Shown here in pieces: positions 1 through 7,944 of a stretch of 64,000 bases of DNA (position 1 is its first letter; each line of letters starts with the position of its first letter). A program made the translations under genes and the position numbers. The notes beneath the pieces are model-generated. The model made no database searches and was not told the DNA's origin. It was given only the letters and a program-made list of their open reading frames with translations. Source of the DNA: Ignavibacteria bacterium RIFOXYB12_FULL_35_14 (GTDB lineage: Bacteria > Bacteroidota > Ignavibacteria > Ignavibacteriales > Ignavibacteriaceae); contig MHAR01000012.1 of NCBI GenBank assembly GCA_001803045.1, forward strand, positions 83,166 through 147,165, written 5' to 3'.

Positions 1-1039
1 TTACCCTTCCCGAGGCATGAATAAATTCTAAATTTCCCAAATAGATTGCAACGTGAGTTATTCTTTCTTTACCTGAACTTTGATCTTTCGACCCAAAAAA
101 CAGCAGATCGCCGGGTAAAAGATTATCAAATCCATTTTTAGTATCAACTAATTCACCAATGTGAACCTGCTGTGAAGCATCACGAGGAAGCTGCACACCA
201 TTTAACTGAAATACAATTTTAGTAAATCCACTGCAATCCAAACCTTTGATTGAAGTTCCTCCCCACACATAAGGAATTCCCATCATCATGTGAGCAGTTG
301 GATTAATAGCATCATAGGACTGAATTCGAGTATCTAACCATTCTTTATAATCTTGTACATACATATTCATAATAAAAGCAATTCGTCCATCGGGAAATTC
401 AACTTTTGCAAAGCTGCCTTCCTGAGAAATGAATTTTAATATATTACCCTGAACAACATCTGAGACTGGTGCAGAGTTTACATTTGCTTCCGAATAAGAA
501 AAAGTAAATGGTGTGGTTACAATAATATTGTTTACTTTGTCCCACTCGTCAACTCCCTGTTGATCCATAAGATAAACACCATCATCATCCATCCATCCGA
601 TGTATTCATCCTCACATTGCACCAGGTACCACTCACCCGATGATTTTAATATTTTTACTCTCGATCCTAATAAAACCTGTGTTGCCAGTTCTGCAGAGTG
701 CTCTGGTTTGGTTCGTACATTTGCAACTGAAAGATTTACAATTCCATATATTTTAGTTCCAATCTCTTTTGACGGAAGCAGATTTATTTGGTCTACGACA
801 TCTGATTTTTCCAGATAGCATAAAAGTTCTTTCTTGGCTTCGGGCAGATTGGTTTCGCCTAAAAGGTGAATATAGTTTTCTTCCAATGTATAGCTTACAT
901 TAAATATTGCTGTTCTTTTATCAGGAGCATATTTTGATTGAACCTCTTCAATGATTTTCGGAATATCTTCCAAATTTATTTGTGCTGCTGATTCGTGTGC
1001 CATTAATAAATAAATGAAAAATGAAAATAATAATTTCAT
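1..1039 (-). CDS. NlpC/P60 family cell-wall hydrolase with SH3-like domains, 3' end cut by window edge
   Basis: The frame is open from the ATG at 1037-1039 to base 1, so the C-terminus lies outside the window. The first 20 residues look like a signal peptide (MKLLFSFFIYLLMAHESAAQ), implying export. The middle holds bacterial SH3-like segments, for example the stretch around VANVRTKP and GEWYLVQ. The C-terminal part is an NlpC/P60 (C40 peptidase) domain: the motif GLDCSGF puts the catalytic Cys near residue 269, the first His is in THVAIY near 329 and the third polar residue is in FIHASG near 341. Enzymes of this family cut gamma-D-Glu to diamino-acid bonds in peptidoglycan stem peptides. The TTA at bases 1-3 is not in this frame and is not its stop. 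Family assignment is firm; the exact substrate is not. Confidence 0.85.
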   Translation of the reverse strand, partial: MKLLFSFFIYLLMAHESAAQINLEDIPKIIEEVQSKYAPDKRTAIFNVSYTLEENYIHLLGETNLPEAKKELLCYLEKSDVVDQINLLPSKEIGTKIYGIVNLSVANVRTKPEHSAELATQVLLGSRVKILKSSGEWYLVQCEDEYIGWMDDDGVYLMDQQGVDEWDKVNNIIVTTPFTFSYSEANVNSAPVSDVVQGNILKFISQEGSFAKVEFPDGRIAFIMNMYVQDYKEWLDTRIQSYDAINPTAHMMMGIPYVWGGTSIKGLDCSGFTKIVFQLNGVQLPRDASQQVHIGELVDTKNGFDNLLPGDLLFFGSKDQSSGKERITHVAIYLGNLEFIHASGRV

Positions 1040-1206
1040 ACTACCATACTAAAATCAGGTTTACAATGCTCAAGCTTAGGAAATAAATATAAATGTTCCC
1101 AGCGAAGGTTCTAAAATTTGTTTTATTAACCATGTAAGTTTTCAATTAAAATTCATATTTTACATCAGAACTTTTCAATGATTCAATAATTTTAAGGATA
1201 AAATTA

Positions 1207-1314
1207 TGACCACAGAAGGATACATTTTCATGTTTTTAGCTTGGGGAATCATTCTATCACTAACAATTTTTTGCTTTTACAAAGTTTTTAAAATCGAAAG
1301 AAGAAATAATTGAG
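1207..1314 (+). CDS. Small single-span membrane protein (35 aa)
   Basis: A 35-codon reading frame begins with ATG at 1207 and is preceded by an AAGGA ribosome-binding sequence about eight bases upstream. The product starts MTTEGYIFMFLAWG, continues as one hydrophobic helix to about residue 28 and ends in a basic tail (KIERRNN), the layout of a small inner-membrane accessory subunit. It resembles in style the tiny subunits that accompany sodium symporters (MetS-like), but no transporter gene is adjacent, so that role is only a guess. It lies alone between the divergent NlpC/P60 gene and the end of the phosphofructokinase gene. The good RBS and clean hydrophobic/basic pattern make a real gene likely. 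Confidence 0.55.
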
Positions 1315-1354
1315 CTGATTCTTACGAGCAATAATTTGTTTTGTACTGAAGTAC

Positions 1355-2734
1355 TTAGTTAGAAAATCCATTCGTATCCTCATTCATACTATTCAAGCTT
1401 CTAAGAGAGGGTTTATATGCAGTATTAGTTTCAGTTGCCGCAAGCTTTATTTTTCCACTCTCAAGATTCTTATATAGTAAATCATTTTCAATCAAATAAT
1501 AAAATTGGTTTCTAAAATCCTCCAAGGAAATTCCACACGTTGCTGCGTATTTCGCAAGCTCGTGCGGATCTTCAAAATCAGCCTGGTTTAATCGGAGCAT
1601 ATATCTGCGTGCAATGTAAAATGATTCTGATGAGGGATCAACCATTCTAACTCTTGTTCTTTTAGTAGCCGGATCGATAATTTCATTAAAAAATAATGGT
1701 ACAAAATATCCATTTTGAATTGATACCATTGCGGCATTTCCGCCATTCAGAATAAATTGTGCTGCAGCAAAACCTAAATCACGTGTGTATTCCATATCAT
1801 ATGGAATAGGATCAGCACAGCGAAGCTCGTATCCAATATTTTTTGCAACAATGGTAGTTTTTATTCCAAAGTTATGCAATCGTTCCTGAACTTTATACTT
1901 TAATATTTCACCAAAATTAACTTCCGCAATTCTAATATTATCATGGGCATCTCTTTCAACATTAACCAACATTTCAAGATCTTTAGGATCCAAATGCTCA
2001 ACTAAACCTTCAGCTAAGATAGCAACTCCATCATTGCGACCATAACTTAGACGCTTAATTATCGCTCCGACAAGAATATCTACCATATGATTTATACTTA
2101 TGATCTTTGATGGAAATTCTTCCGGGATAAGAGTTAATGTTGCACCTGTTGCCTTTCCAATTCCTAATGCAAGATGCCCGGCTTTTCTCCCCATTGTAAC
2201 AACAAAATACCATCTTGAAGTAGTTTGTGCATCGACCATTAAATTTTTTACAACTTCAACTCCGATGTGGCGTGCTGTCTGAAATCCAAAAGTTGGAATT
2301 CCATGTGGAAGATCGAGATCATTATCAATTGTTTTGGGAACGTGAACGACATGTATTCTCCCCGAAGCCATTTCTTCAACCTTGAGAGCACTGAATGCGG
2401 TATCATCTCCACCGATTGTAATTAACTTATCCACATTTAATCTTAGAAGTGAAGTGACCGTATTTTCAAGATGTCTTTTATCTTTAGTCGGATTATTTCT
2501 TGCAATTCCAATGTAAGAACCTCCTCTAAAATGTATCCGACTAACATTCTGAATTGTAAGTTCTCTAACATGAGAAATATCGCCTTCCATTATCCATTTA
2601 AAGCCATCTTTAATTCCGATAACTTCAACACCTTCAAGTTCTGCCCTGATTGTTGCCGCACCTATTACACTGTTTACACCAGGTGCCGGACCTCCACCGA
2701 CCAGAATTGCCAATTTTTTTGGAGCAACTGACAT
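1355..2734 (-). CDS. 6-phosphofructokinase, probably pyrophosphate-dependent
   Basis: This 459-residue protein converts fructose 6-phosphate to fructose 1,6-bisphosphate. The phosphate-donor loop is GGGPAPG (residues 13-19). The key signature is GGDDT at 108-112: ATP enzymes usually have GGDG at this place, and an Asp there is the hallmark of PPi-dependent or atypical PFKs. PKTIDND (about 133-139) with Lys in place of the Gly of PGTIDND is a second PPi-type mark. MGRKAGH follows as the sugar-phosphate site. The extra length over the 320-residue ATP enzymes also fits the longer PPi clade. A PPi enzyme would be reversible and save ATP, which suits an anaerobic or energy-limited life. The gene is monocistronic here. 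Donor specificity is inferred from motifs only. Confidence 0.85.
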   Translation of the reverse strand: MSVAPKKLAILVGGGPAPGVNSVIGAATIRAELEGVEVIGIKDGFKWIMEGDISHVRELTIQNVSRIHFRGGSYIGIARNNPTKDKRHLENTVTSLLRLNVDKLITIGGDDTAFSALKVEEMASGRIHVVHVPKTIDNDLDLPHGIPTFGFQTARHIGVEVVKNLMVDAQTTSRWYFVVTMGRKAGHLALGIGKATGATLTLIPEEFPSKIISINHMVDILVGAIIKRLSYGRNDGVAILAEGLVEHLDPKDLEMLVNVERDAHDNIRIAEVNFGEILKYKVQERLHNFGIKTTIVAKNIGYELRCADPIPYDMEYTRDLGFAAAQFILNGGNAAMVSIQNGYFVPLFFNEIIDPATKRTRVRMVDPSSESFYIARRYMLRLNQADFEDPHELAKYAATCGISLEDFRNQFYYLIENDLLYKNLESGKIKLAATETNTAYKPSLRSLNSMNEDTNGFSN

Positions 2735-2779
2735 TCTATTATCTCCTACTTCCTTAGTTCTTAATAACCGTTTCTATTT

Positions 2780-2950
2780 TTATAGTATAATTTTAATTGA
2801 TTCGTAAACATTTCCCTGCACTAAATTTACTAAATAAATTCCTGAAGTTAATTGTGCAGAATTCATCTTAATGTCCAAGTAATTGGTACTCAATATTTCC
2901 GGGTGCTTTTCAATTAAAAAATTCAAATTCCGTAATTTTAAATGTGAGAT
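2780..2950 (-). pseudogene. Remnant of a T9SS C-terminal sorting domain
   Basis: On the minus strand the 57 codons ending at the TAA at 2780-2782 have no start codon of their own context but read like the end of a type IX secretion sorting domain: the segment LDIKMNSAQLTSGIYLV is followed by a basic-hydrophobic finish (ESIKIIL). The pattern L(S/T)SGIY-(F/L)V is typical of the Por secretion tail in Bacteroidota and relatives. The frame is closed upstream by a TAG at 2951-2953 and a second frame is open alongside, so this looks like the degraded 3' end of a lost gene between the helicase and phosphofructokinase genes. It could be chance, but the motif match over about 35 residues argues against that. 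Confidence 0.5.
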
Positions 2951-2970
2951 CTAACCATAACTCAAAGCCC

Positions 2971-5151
2971 TTAGAGGACTTTTAACTTAGCAAACCTAAG
3001 CATTAACTGCTTTAAATTATTTCCTTCAAAAATTACAGTAGCTTTCAGCATGTCGCCATTACCTGAAACCTGAGTTACTTTTCCAAGGCCAAATTTCTCA
3101 TGCATTACCCGGCTGCCAGGTTTCAATCCTTTATAATCTTGATCAAAATCTTCATAATCAACTGTTTCGAAATATTCATAATACATTTCTTTTTTGGATT
3201 TACGGTTTAGGTTTTTGCGTCCGATTCCACCGTTAACTTCTGCAATTGTTTCCGGATCTACCTCATCAATAAAACGTGAACGACTTTGATAGGCGACTTC
3301 TCCAAATCTATAACGTGATCGTGCATGCGAAAGATAAATTTTATGCTTTGCGCGTGTTATTGCCACATAAAATAATCTTCTTTCTTCTTCAAGACGAGTA
3401 TCAGAGCTAAATTTGTTTGAAAGAGGGAAAATGTCCTCCTCGCAGCCAGAAATAAATATGATCGGGAATTCCAATCCTTTAGCGCTATGAACAGTTAATA
3501 GTGTAACGGCGTTCCTCTCCTCATCATAATTATCTACATCCGCAACAAGTGAAACTTCTTCAAGGTAAGTTTCAAGTTTTGCATCTTTATTTTCGTTTGA
3601 GAATTCGCTTAGTGACGATAATAGTTCATTAATATTATCCCATCGTGAAATGGATTCAGGAGTATTTTCTTCTTTAAACATTCTTAAAATTCCTAACTCG
3701 TCCACTAGAGCACGAGAGAGCTCGCCAACGGATAATTTATCCTTTAACCCAATGTACTTATCTAAAAGAACACGAAATTGTTTTACATTCTTTTGAATTC
3801 TTTCTTTGATGTCTATTACTTCAAATACCCGTGCCATTGTTTCAAAAAGATTAAGCTCATGTTTTCTTGCAAAGGAAATCATCCGATTTAATGTTGTGCT
3901 TCCAATGCCTCGTTGAGGAAAATTCATTATTCTCAGCAGGCTCTCTTCATCATTTTGGTTCGAGATAACCCTTAGATATGCAATAACGTCTTTTACTTCT
4001 TTGCGTTTGTGAAATTCAATCCCACCTAATATCGTGTAAGGAATTTTTTCTTTTCTGAAGACATCCTCAAGCGCACGAGATTGTGCATTTGTTCGATATA
4101 AAACTGCAAAATCATTTAAAGAAAGCTTCTTTTTAGAAATTTCTTTCTTAATGTACTTTGCAATCTGGAATGCTTCATCTTTCTCATCGGCACATCGCAC
4201 TAAGGTTAGAAGTTCACCATCGTTGTTTTCAGTCCACAATGTCTTAACAATTTGTTCTTTGTTGTGCCGGATGACCGAATCTGCAGCTTGTAGAATAACT
4301 TTTGTCGAACGGTAGTTTTGTTCGAGCTTAAATATTTTGTGCTTAGGAAAATCTTTTTCAAAGTCTAATATATTTTTAAAATTAGCTCCTCGCCAGCTGT
4401 AGATGCTTTGTGCATCATCACCAACAACACACAGTTTTCCATTCCTGGAGACTAACATTTTAATCAACTCGTACTGCGCTTTGTTGGTATCTTGAAATTC
4501 ATCCACCAGTATGTAGTCAAAAGTTTTACGGTACTTTTGGTGTATCCTTTCATTTCTGTTGAATAGTTCGATAGGTTTAAGCAGAAGATCTTCAAAATCC
4601 ATTGAATTATTTGCAAACAAACGTTTCTGAAATTCATCATAAATATCTGCAATTTTTTCGTCGATGAACGAAGTCACATGTTTTTTTCTGAATTCCCTGG
4701 GCATGATCATATGATTCTTCAAATAACTTATACGATGCCTTACAGCATTAGAAGATAATGATTCGATTTCAATGTTAAGATTGGACATGACATTTTGAAC
4801 CAACGATTGCGAATCATCAGTATCATAGATTGAAAAATTGGGGCGATAATCTAAATGCTTTGCTTCAATCCTAAGTATTCTCGCAAAAATTGAGTGGAAA
4901 GTGCCCATCCAGAGAGCATCGGATTTGTTACCAATTAGCTCCTTTATCCTTTCCTTCATTTCATTAGCTGCTTTATTCGTAAAAGTCAGCGCTAATATAT
5001 TTTCAGGAGGAGAACCGTTGTCAATTAAGTAGGCGATTTTATAAGTAAGTACTCTCGTTTTTCCGGAACCTGCACCGGCAACAACCATTACAGGTCCATC
5101 ATTATATTCTACTGCTTTTCTTTGTTCTGAATTCAGTGCTTTAAGGTTCAC
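2971..5151 (-). CDS. pcrA: ATP-dependent DNA helicase PcrA/UvrD (superfamily 1)
   Basis: This 726-residue protein is a full-length SF1A 3'-5' helicase acting in excision repair and in clearing proteins from DNA. Visible motifs in order are the Q-motif region LNSEQRKAV, Walker A AGAGSGKT (25-32), Walker B VDEFQDTN, motif III GDDAQSIYSWRGA, motif IV QNYRS, the TVHSAKGLE motif V and motif VI YVAITRAK. The C-terminus carries the Tudor-like tail seen in PcrA (GSRVMHEKFGLGKV), which in Bacillus contacts RNA polymerase. That tail and the lack of RecB-type nuclease extensions point to PcrA/UvrD. The gene stands alone; the start ATG at 5149-5151 gives the expected N-terminus. Confidence 0.95.
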   Translation of the reverse strand: MNLKALNSEQRKAVEYNDGPVMVVAGAGSGKTRVLTYKIAYLIDNGSPPENILALTFTNKAANEMKERIKELIGNKSDALWMGTFHSIFARILRIEAKHLDYRPNFSIYDTDDSQSLVQNVMSNLNIEIESLSSNAVRHRISYLKNHMIMPREFRKKHVTSFIDEKIADIYDEFQKRLFANNSMDFEDLLLKPIELFNRNERIHQKYRKTFDYILVDEFQDTNKAQYELIKMLVSRNGKLCVVGDDAQSIYSWRGANFKNILDFEKDFPKHKIFKLEQNYRSTKVILQAADSVIRHNKEQIVKTLWTENNDGELLTLVRCADEKDEAFQIAKYIKKEISKKKLSLNDFAVLYRTNAQSRALEDVFRKEKIPYTILGGIEFHKRKEVKDVIAYLRVISNQNDEESLLRIMNFPQRGIGSTTLNRMISFARKHELNLFETMARVFEVIDIKERIQKNVKQFRVLLDKYIGLKDKLSVGELSRALVDELGILRMFKEENTPESISRWDNINELLSSLSEFSNENKDAKLETYLEEVSLVADVDNYDEERNAVTLLTVHSAKGLEFPIIFISGCEEDIFPLSNKFSSDTRLEEERRLFYVAITRAKHKIYLSHARSRYRFGEVAYQSRSRFIDEVDPETIAEVNGGIGRKNLNRKSKKEMYYEYFETVDYEDFDQDYKGLKPGSRVMHEKFGLGKVTQVSGNGDMLKATVIFEGNNLKQLMLRFAKLKVL

Positions 5152-5424
5152 AATTTTACCTTCAAAGTGGAGAATAACTAATTTTTTGAGTGCAAATATA
5201 TTGAAATGTTCACCGAATAAAAAGGTAAGTAATTGGTGTATCGCGCGTTTATTTCTTTAATTGCAGTATGTCTGAAAATTTAATCGGAAAAGATAAATAA
5301 TTTACTAGACAGACTTGCGCATATTTTGATTGATTATTAAAATTTTTTTTTGAATAATCTTGCAGTCTTTTTTTTAATTATATAGATTCAAGTAACAAAT
5401 TTTTACAAATAAATTAGGCATCTA

Positions 5425-5913
5425 ATGATCAAGGAAAAAATTCTAAATATTCTTAACAAACAAATAAATGAAGAATTATTTTCATCTTATTTGTACTTAT
5501 CTATGTCCAATTTTTTCAGCTCGCAGAATTTGGATGGATTTGCAAAATGGATGCGAATGCAATCGCAGGAAGAATACGGACATGGAATGAAAATTTATGA
5601 CTATATTCTTCAAAGAGATGGAAAAGTTGTACTTATAAAAATTGAAACACCAAAAGCTGTTTGGAAATCTCCCTTAGAAGTTTTTCAGGAAACACTAAAA
5701 CATGAGCAGCATATCTCAGCCTGTGTGAATAACATTGTCAACCTAGCAATTCAGGAAAAAGACCATGCAACAACTCAATTTTTTCAATGGTTTGTTGGTG
5801 AACAAGTTGAAGAAGAAGCAAATGCAATTAATATAGTGGAAAAAATGAAAATGATTGGCGATAACAAGAGTGGGATTTTTATGCTCGATCGTGAACTAGG
5901 ACGAAGGCAGTAA
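5425..5913 (+). CDS. ftnA: Bacterial ferritin (non-haem, FtnA type)
   Basis: The 162-residue product is a four-helix ferritin that oxidises Fe(II) and stores iron as a mineral inside a 24-subunit shell. The complete ferroxidase centre is visible: Glu17, Glu50 and His53 in QEEYGHGM, Glu94, then Gln127 and Glu130 in GEQVEEE. The Gln at 127 and absence of a haem-binding Met at the usual position favour FtnA over bacterioferritin. The gene is transcribed alone and converges on nuoF, with a family A palindrome between the two stop codons. About 270 bases of AT-rich DNA upstream should hold its promoter; I could not identify a Fur box with confidence. Confidence 0.95.
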   Translation: MIKEKILNILNKQINEELFSSYLYLSMSNFFSSQNLDGFAKWMRMQSQEEYGHGMKIYDYILQRDGKVVLIKIETPKAVWKSPLEVFQETLKHEQHISACVNNIVNLAIQEKDHATTQFFQWFVGEQVEEEANAINIVEKMKMIGDNKSGIFMLDRELGRRQ

Positions 5914-5921
5914 TTCTCGTT

Positions 5922-5973
5922 AGATATGCCAGATTTATGGATTTGTCCATCACATCGGAAATCTGGCATATCT
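5922..5973. repeat. Family A palindromic repeat, copy 1
   Basis: Perfect 15-bp arms agatatgccagattt (5922-5936) and its reverse complement (5959-5973) enclose a 22-base loop. The element sits between the convergent stop codons of the ferritin and nuoF genes. The same arms recur at 14425-14477 and 20886-20936. Position and strong stem would let it stop transcription from both sides, though no long U tract follows. Confidence 0.85.
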
Positions 5974-5983
5974 CCTAGACTAT

Positions 5984-7306
5984 TTAATTCTTAATTTCAG
6001 CGAGAGGAAATTCGGTCTTTCTCATTGAATGAACTTTATTAGCGACTGGTAATTTTATTTCCTTACTAACTCTCTCTTCAAAATAATCTCTAAATCTTTC
6101 AATCATAAATTTTACAGGCCAAGCCGCGGCATCGCCTAAAGCACAAATTGTATTCCCTTCAATATTGTTAGCAACGGAAATTAAAAGGTCAAGATCATTC
6201 ACTGATCCTTCACCTCTTAAAATTCTATTTAAGATTTTAAGCATCCAGCCAGTTCCTTCTCTGCATGGAGTACATTGCCCACAACTTTCATGATAGTAAA
6301 ATTTAGTAATCCTCGCGAGAACTTTTACTAGATCAGTATCTTCATCCATGACCATAACTCCACCTGTACCGATTGCAGATCCGGCAGCTTTAAGTGATTC
6401 AGCATCCATTTTAATTCCTTCAAGTTGATCACCGCGTAACGGAGGCATTGAGCTGCCGCCTGGAATAACACATAAAATCTTTTTATTACCTGGTACTCCA
6501 CCTGCATAGTTGTAAATCAAATCGGTAAGTAATGTCCCTGAAGGGAGTTCATAAACACCTGGTTTGTTAACATGACCGCTAATTCCAAAAAGAATAGTAC
6601 CAGGATGTTTCGGTTCACCTATTTTAGCAAACCAATTCCAACCATTAGAAATAATTGGAGGAACATTTGCAATTGTTTCAACATTATTAACTGTAGTTGG
6701 ACACCCCCACAAACCATACTGAGCTGGAAACGGAGGTTTAACGCGCGGATATCCTCTTTTACCTTCGATAGAATTCATGAGGGATGATTCTTCACCGCAG
6801 ATATAAGCTCCTGCTCCTTTATGAACATAAATCTCACAGCTAAAATCGGTATTAAATTTTTCTTTCATCTGTTCACCAGCGAATCCATGCCGATATGCAT
6901 CTGCAAGGGCATTCTCCATTAGCCTTATCCATTTATGATATTCGCCGCGAATGTAAATGTAGCATGTCTTTGCACCAATAGCATAACATGTAATCAATAT
7001 GCCTTCAATTAATTGATGCGGGTTGAATTCAAATATCTGTCTGTCTTTGAAAGAACCCGGTTCGCTTTCATCACCATTAACACACAAGTATTTTGGTTTA
7101 GTGGTTGTCTTTGGCATGAAGCTCCACTTCAAACCCGCAGAAAAAGCAGCACCGCCTCTGCCACGTAATCCGGATTTTTTTACCTGATCAATAATGTCAT
7201 CGGGAGATTGACTGAATGCTTTTCTGGCGGCATTAAATCCACCGTTTGCAAGGTAGACATCAATTAAGTGAAGGTGTTTTATTTCGGGAAGAACAATTTT
7301 TTCCAT
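5984..7306 (-). CDS. nuoF: NADH-quinone oxidoreductase subunit F (NADH- and FMN-binding)
   Basis: NuoF carries the FMN and NADH sites of respiratory complex I and the N3 [4Fe-4S] cluster. Visible signatures are GLRGRGGAAFSAGLKW (FMN/NADH site), CGEESSL for NAD binding and the cluster motif CGQCTPCREGTGW with the distal Cys in NTICALGDAAAW. I place the start at the ATG 7304-7306 (MEKIVLPEIK), giving 440 residues; a longer frame would begin inside a repeat rich in runs of G and C and add 17 residues unlike NuoF. It is the last gene of a nuoABCDEF run; nuoG to nuoN are not in the window, so the membrane and pump subunits must be elsewhere if complex I is complete. Confidence 0.93.
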   Translation of the reverse strand: MEKIVLPEIKHLHLIDVYLANGGFNAARKAFSQSPDDIIDQVKKSGLRGRGGAAFSAGLKWSFMPKTTTKPKYLCVNGDESEPGSFKDRQIFEFNPHQLIEGILITCYAIGAKTCYIYIRGEYHKWIRLMENALADAYRHGFAGEQMKEKFNTDFSCEIYVHKGAGAYICGEESSLMNSIEGKRGYPRVKPPFPAQYGLWGCPTTVNNVETIANVPPIISNGWNWFAKIGEPKHPGTILFGISGHVNKPGVYELPSGTLLTDLIYNYAGGVPGNKKILCVIPGGSSMPPLRGDQLEGIKMDAESLKAAGSAIGTGGVMVMDEDTDLVKVLARITKFYYHESCGQCTPCREGTGWMLKILNRILRGEGSVNDLDLLISVANNIEGNTICALGDAAAWPVKFMIERFRDYFEERVSKEIKLPVANKVHSMRKTEFPLAEIKN

Positions 7307-7311
7307 AGATA

Positions 7312-7346
7312 AAAACCCCCTAAATCCCCCGAAGGGAGACTTTAAT
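7312..7346. repeat. G/C-run repeat upstream of nuoF
   Basis: The spacer between nuoF and nuoE holds the sequence accccctaaatcccccgaag followed by ggagacttt, a partly palindromic, C-run-rich element in otherwise AT-rich DNA. Its composition is unlike the flanking genes. It lies where the nuoF leader would be, so it may form mRNA structure near the start codon. It looks like a dispersed intergenic repeat, but I see only this copy in the window. Confidence 0.45.
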
Positions 7347-7417
7347 AAAAAAACCATTATTAATTAAGTATAGCATCAGAAAACGAAAACGAATAATTGT
7401 GTTTGATTTCATACCAT

Positions 7418-7918
7418 TTATACTCCCTCTTCTTTGGAGAGGGTTAGCGTGAGGCTTTTTAATATTTCCTCTATTTTCTCCACTGTTAAATTTTCATAAT
7501 AATCTTCATTAACGGCAATCATTGGAGCACTGCCGCAAGAACCCATACACTCAACTTCTTCAAGAGAAAATTTTTTATCGGCAGTAACTTGCATGTTTTC
7601 AATGCCTAGACTTTTTTTAACAGTTTCGTAAATGTCATAAGCACCGCGTAACATACATGACACATTAGTACAAACTTGTAGATGATATTTCCCCACTGGT
7701 TCTTGATGGTACATTGTGTAAAAAGTTACAACGCCTAAAACATCTTCAGGATTTATCTCTAAAACTTTAGCAATCTCTTGCATAACTTCATTGGATATCC
7801 AGCCATTTTGTGCTTGAGCGATCCAAAGAGCGTGCATTACGGCAGCTTGTTTGTCGGGATACCTTTTGATGGCATCATTTATTTTATCTAAATTTTCTCG
7901 AGTAAACTTAAAATCCAT
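7418..7918 (-). CDS. nuoE: NADH-quinone oxidoreductase subunit E (2Fe-2S)
   Basis: NuoE is the thioredoxin-fold [2Fe-2S] subunit (cluster N1a) that pairs with NuoF in the electron-input module. The four cluster cysteines are visible as Cys83 and Cys88 (QVCTNVSCM) and Cys124 and Cys128 (ECMGSCGSAP). The N-terminal helical region (residues 10-70) and the total of 166 residues fit the family. Odd feature: the last dozen residues (SLTLTLSKEEGV) are encoded by a palindromic repeat (7421-7460, with a stem around 7425-7443) and do not resemble the usual NuoE end, so a repeat seems to have supplied the current C-terminus. It follows nuoD by 26 bases and precedes nuoF by about 110. Confidence 0.93.
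   Translation of the reverse strand: MDFKFTRENLDKINDAIKRYPDKQAAVMHALWIAQAQNGWISNEVMQEIAKVLEINPEDVLGVVTFYTMYHQEPVGKYHLQVCTNVSCMLRGAYDIYETVKKSLGIENMQVTADKKFSLEEVECMGSCGSAPMIAVNEDYYENLTVEKIEEILKSLTLTLSKEEGV
7421..7460. repeat. Palindromic repeat forming the nuoE 3' end
   Basis: The bases ccctcttctttggagaggg (7425-7443) form a hairpin, followed by ttagcgtgaggctttttaa. This block overlaps the last codons and directly precedes the stop of nuoE. It reads as an inserted repeat rather than as conserved coding sequence. The stem could also attenuate transcription between nuoE and nuoF. Confidence 0.5.
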
Positions 7919-7944
7919 TTGATTAAAATTATATCTTGAAATTA

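Noticed and set aside
1..3. TTA at the left edge as stop of the NlpC/P60 gene
   Set aside because: The frame set by the DCSGF motif and the start codon is offset by one base, so the gene continues past the window edge.
7307..7357. 17-residue N-terminal extension of NuoF
   Set aside because: It is encoded by the G/C-run repeat; NuoF homologues start near MEKIVLP.
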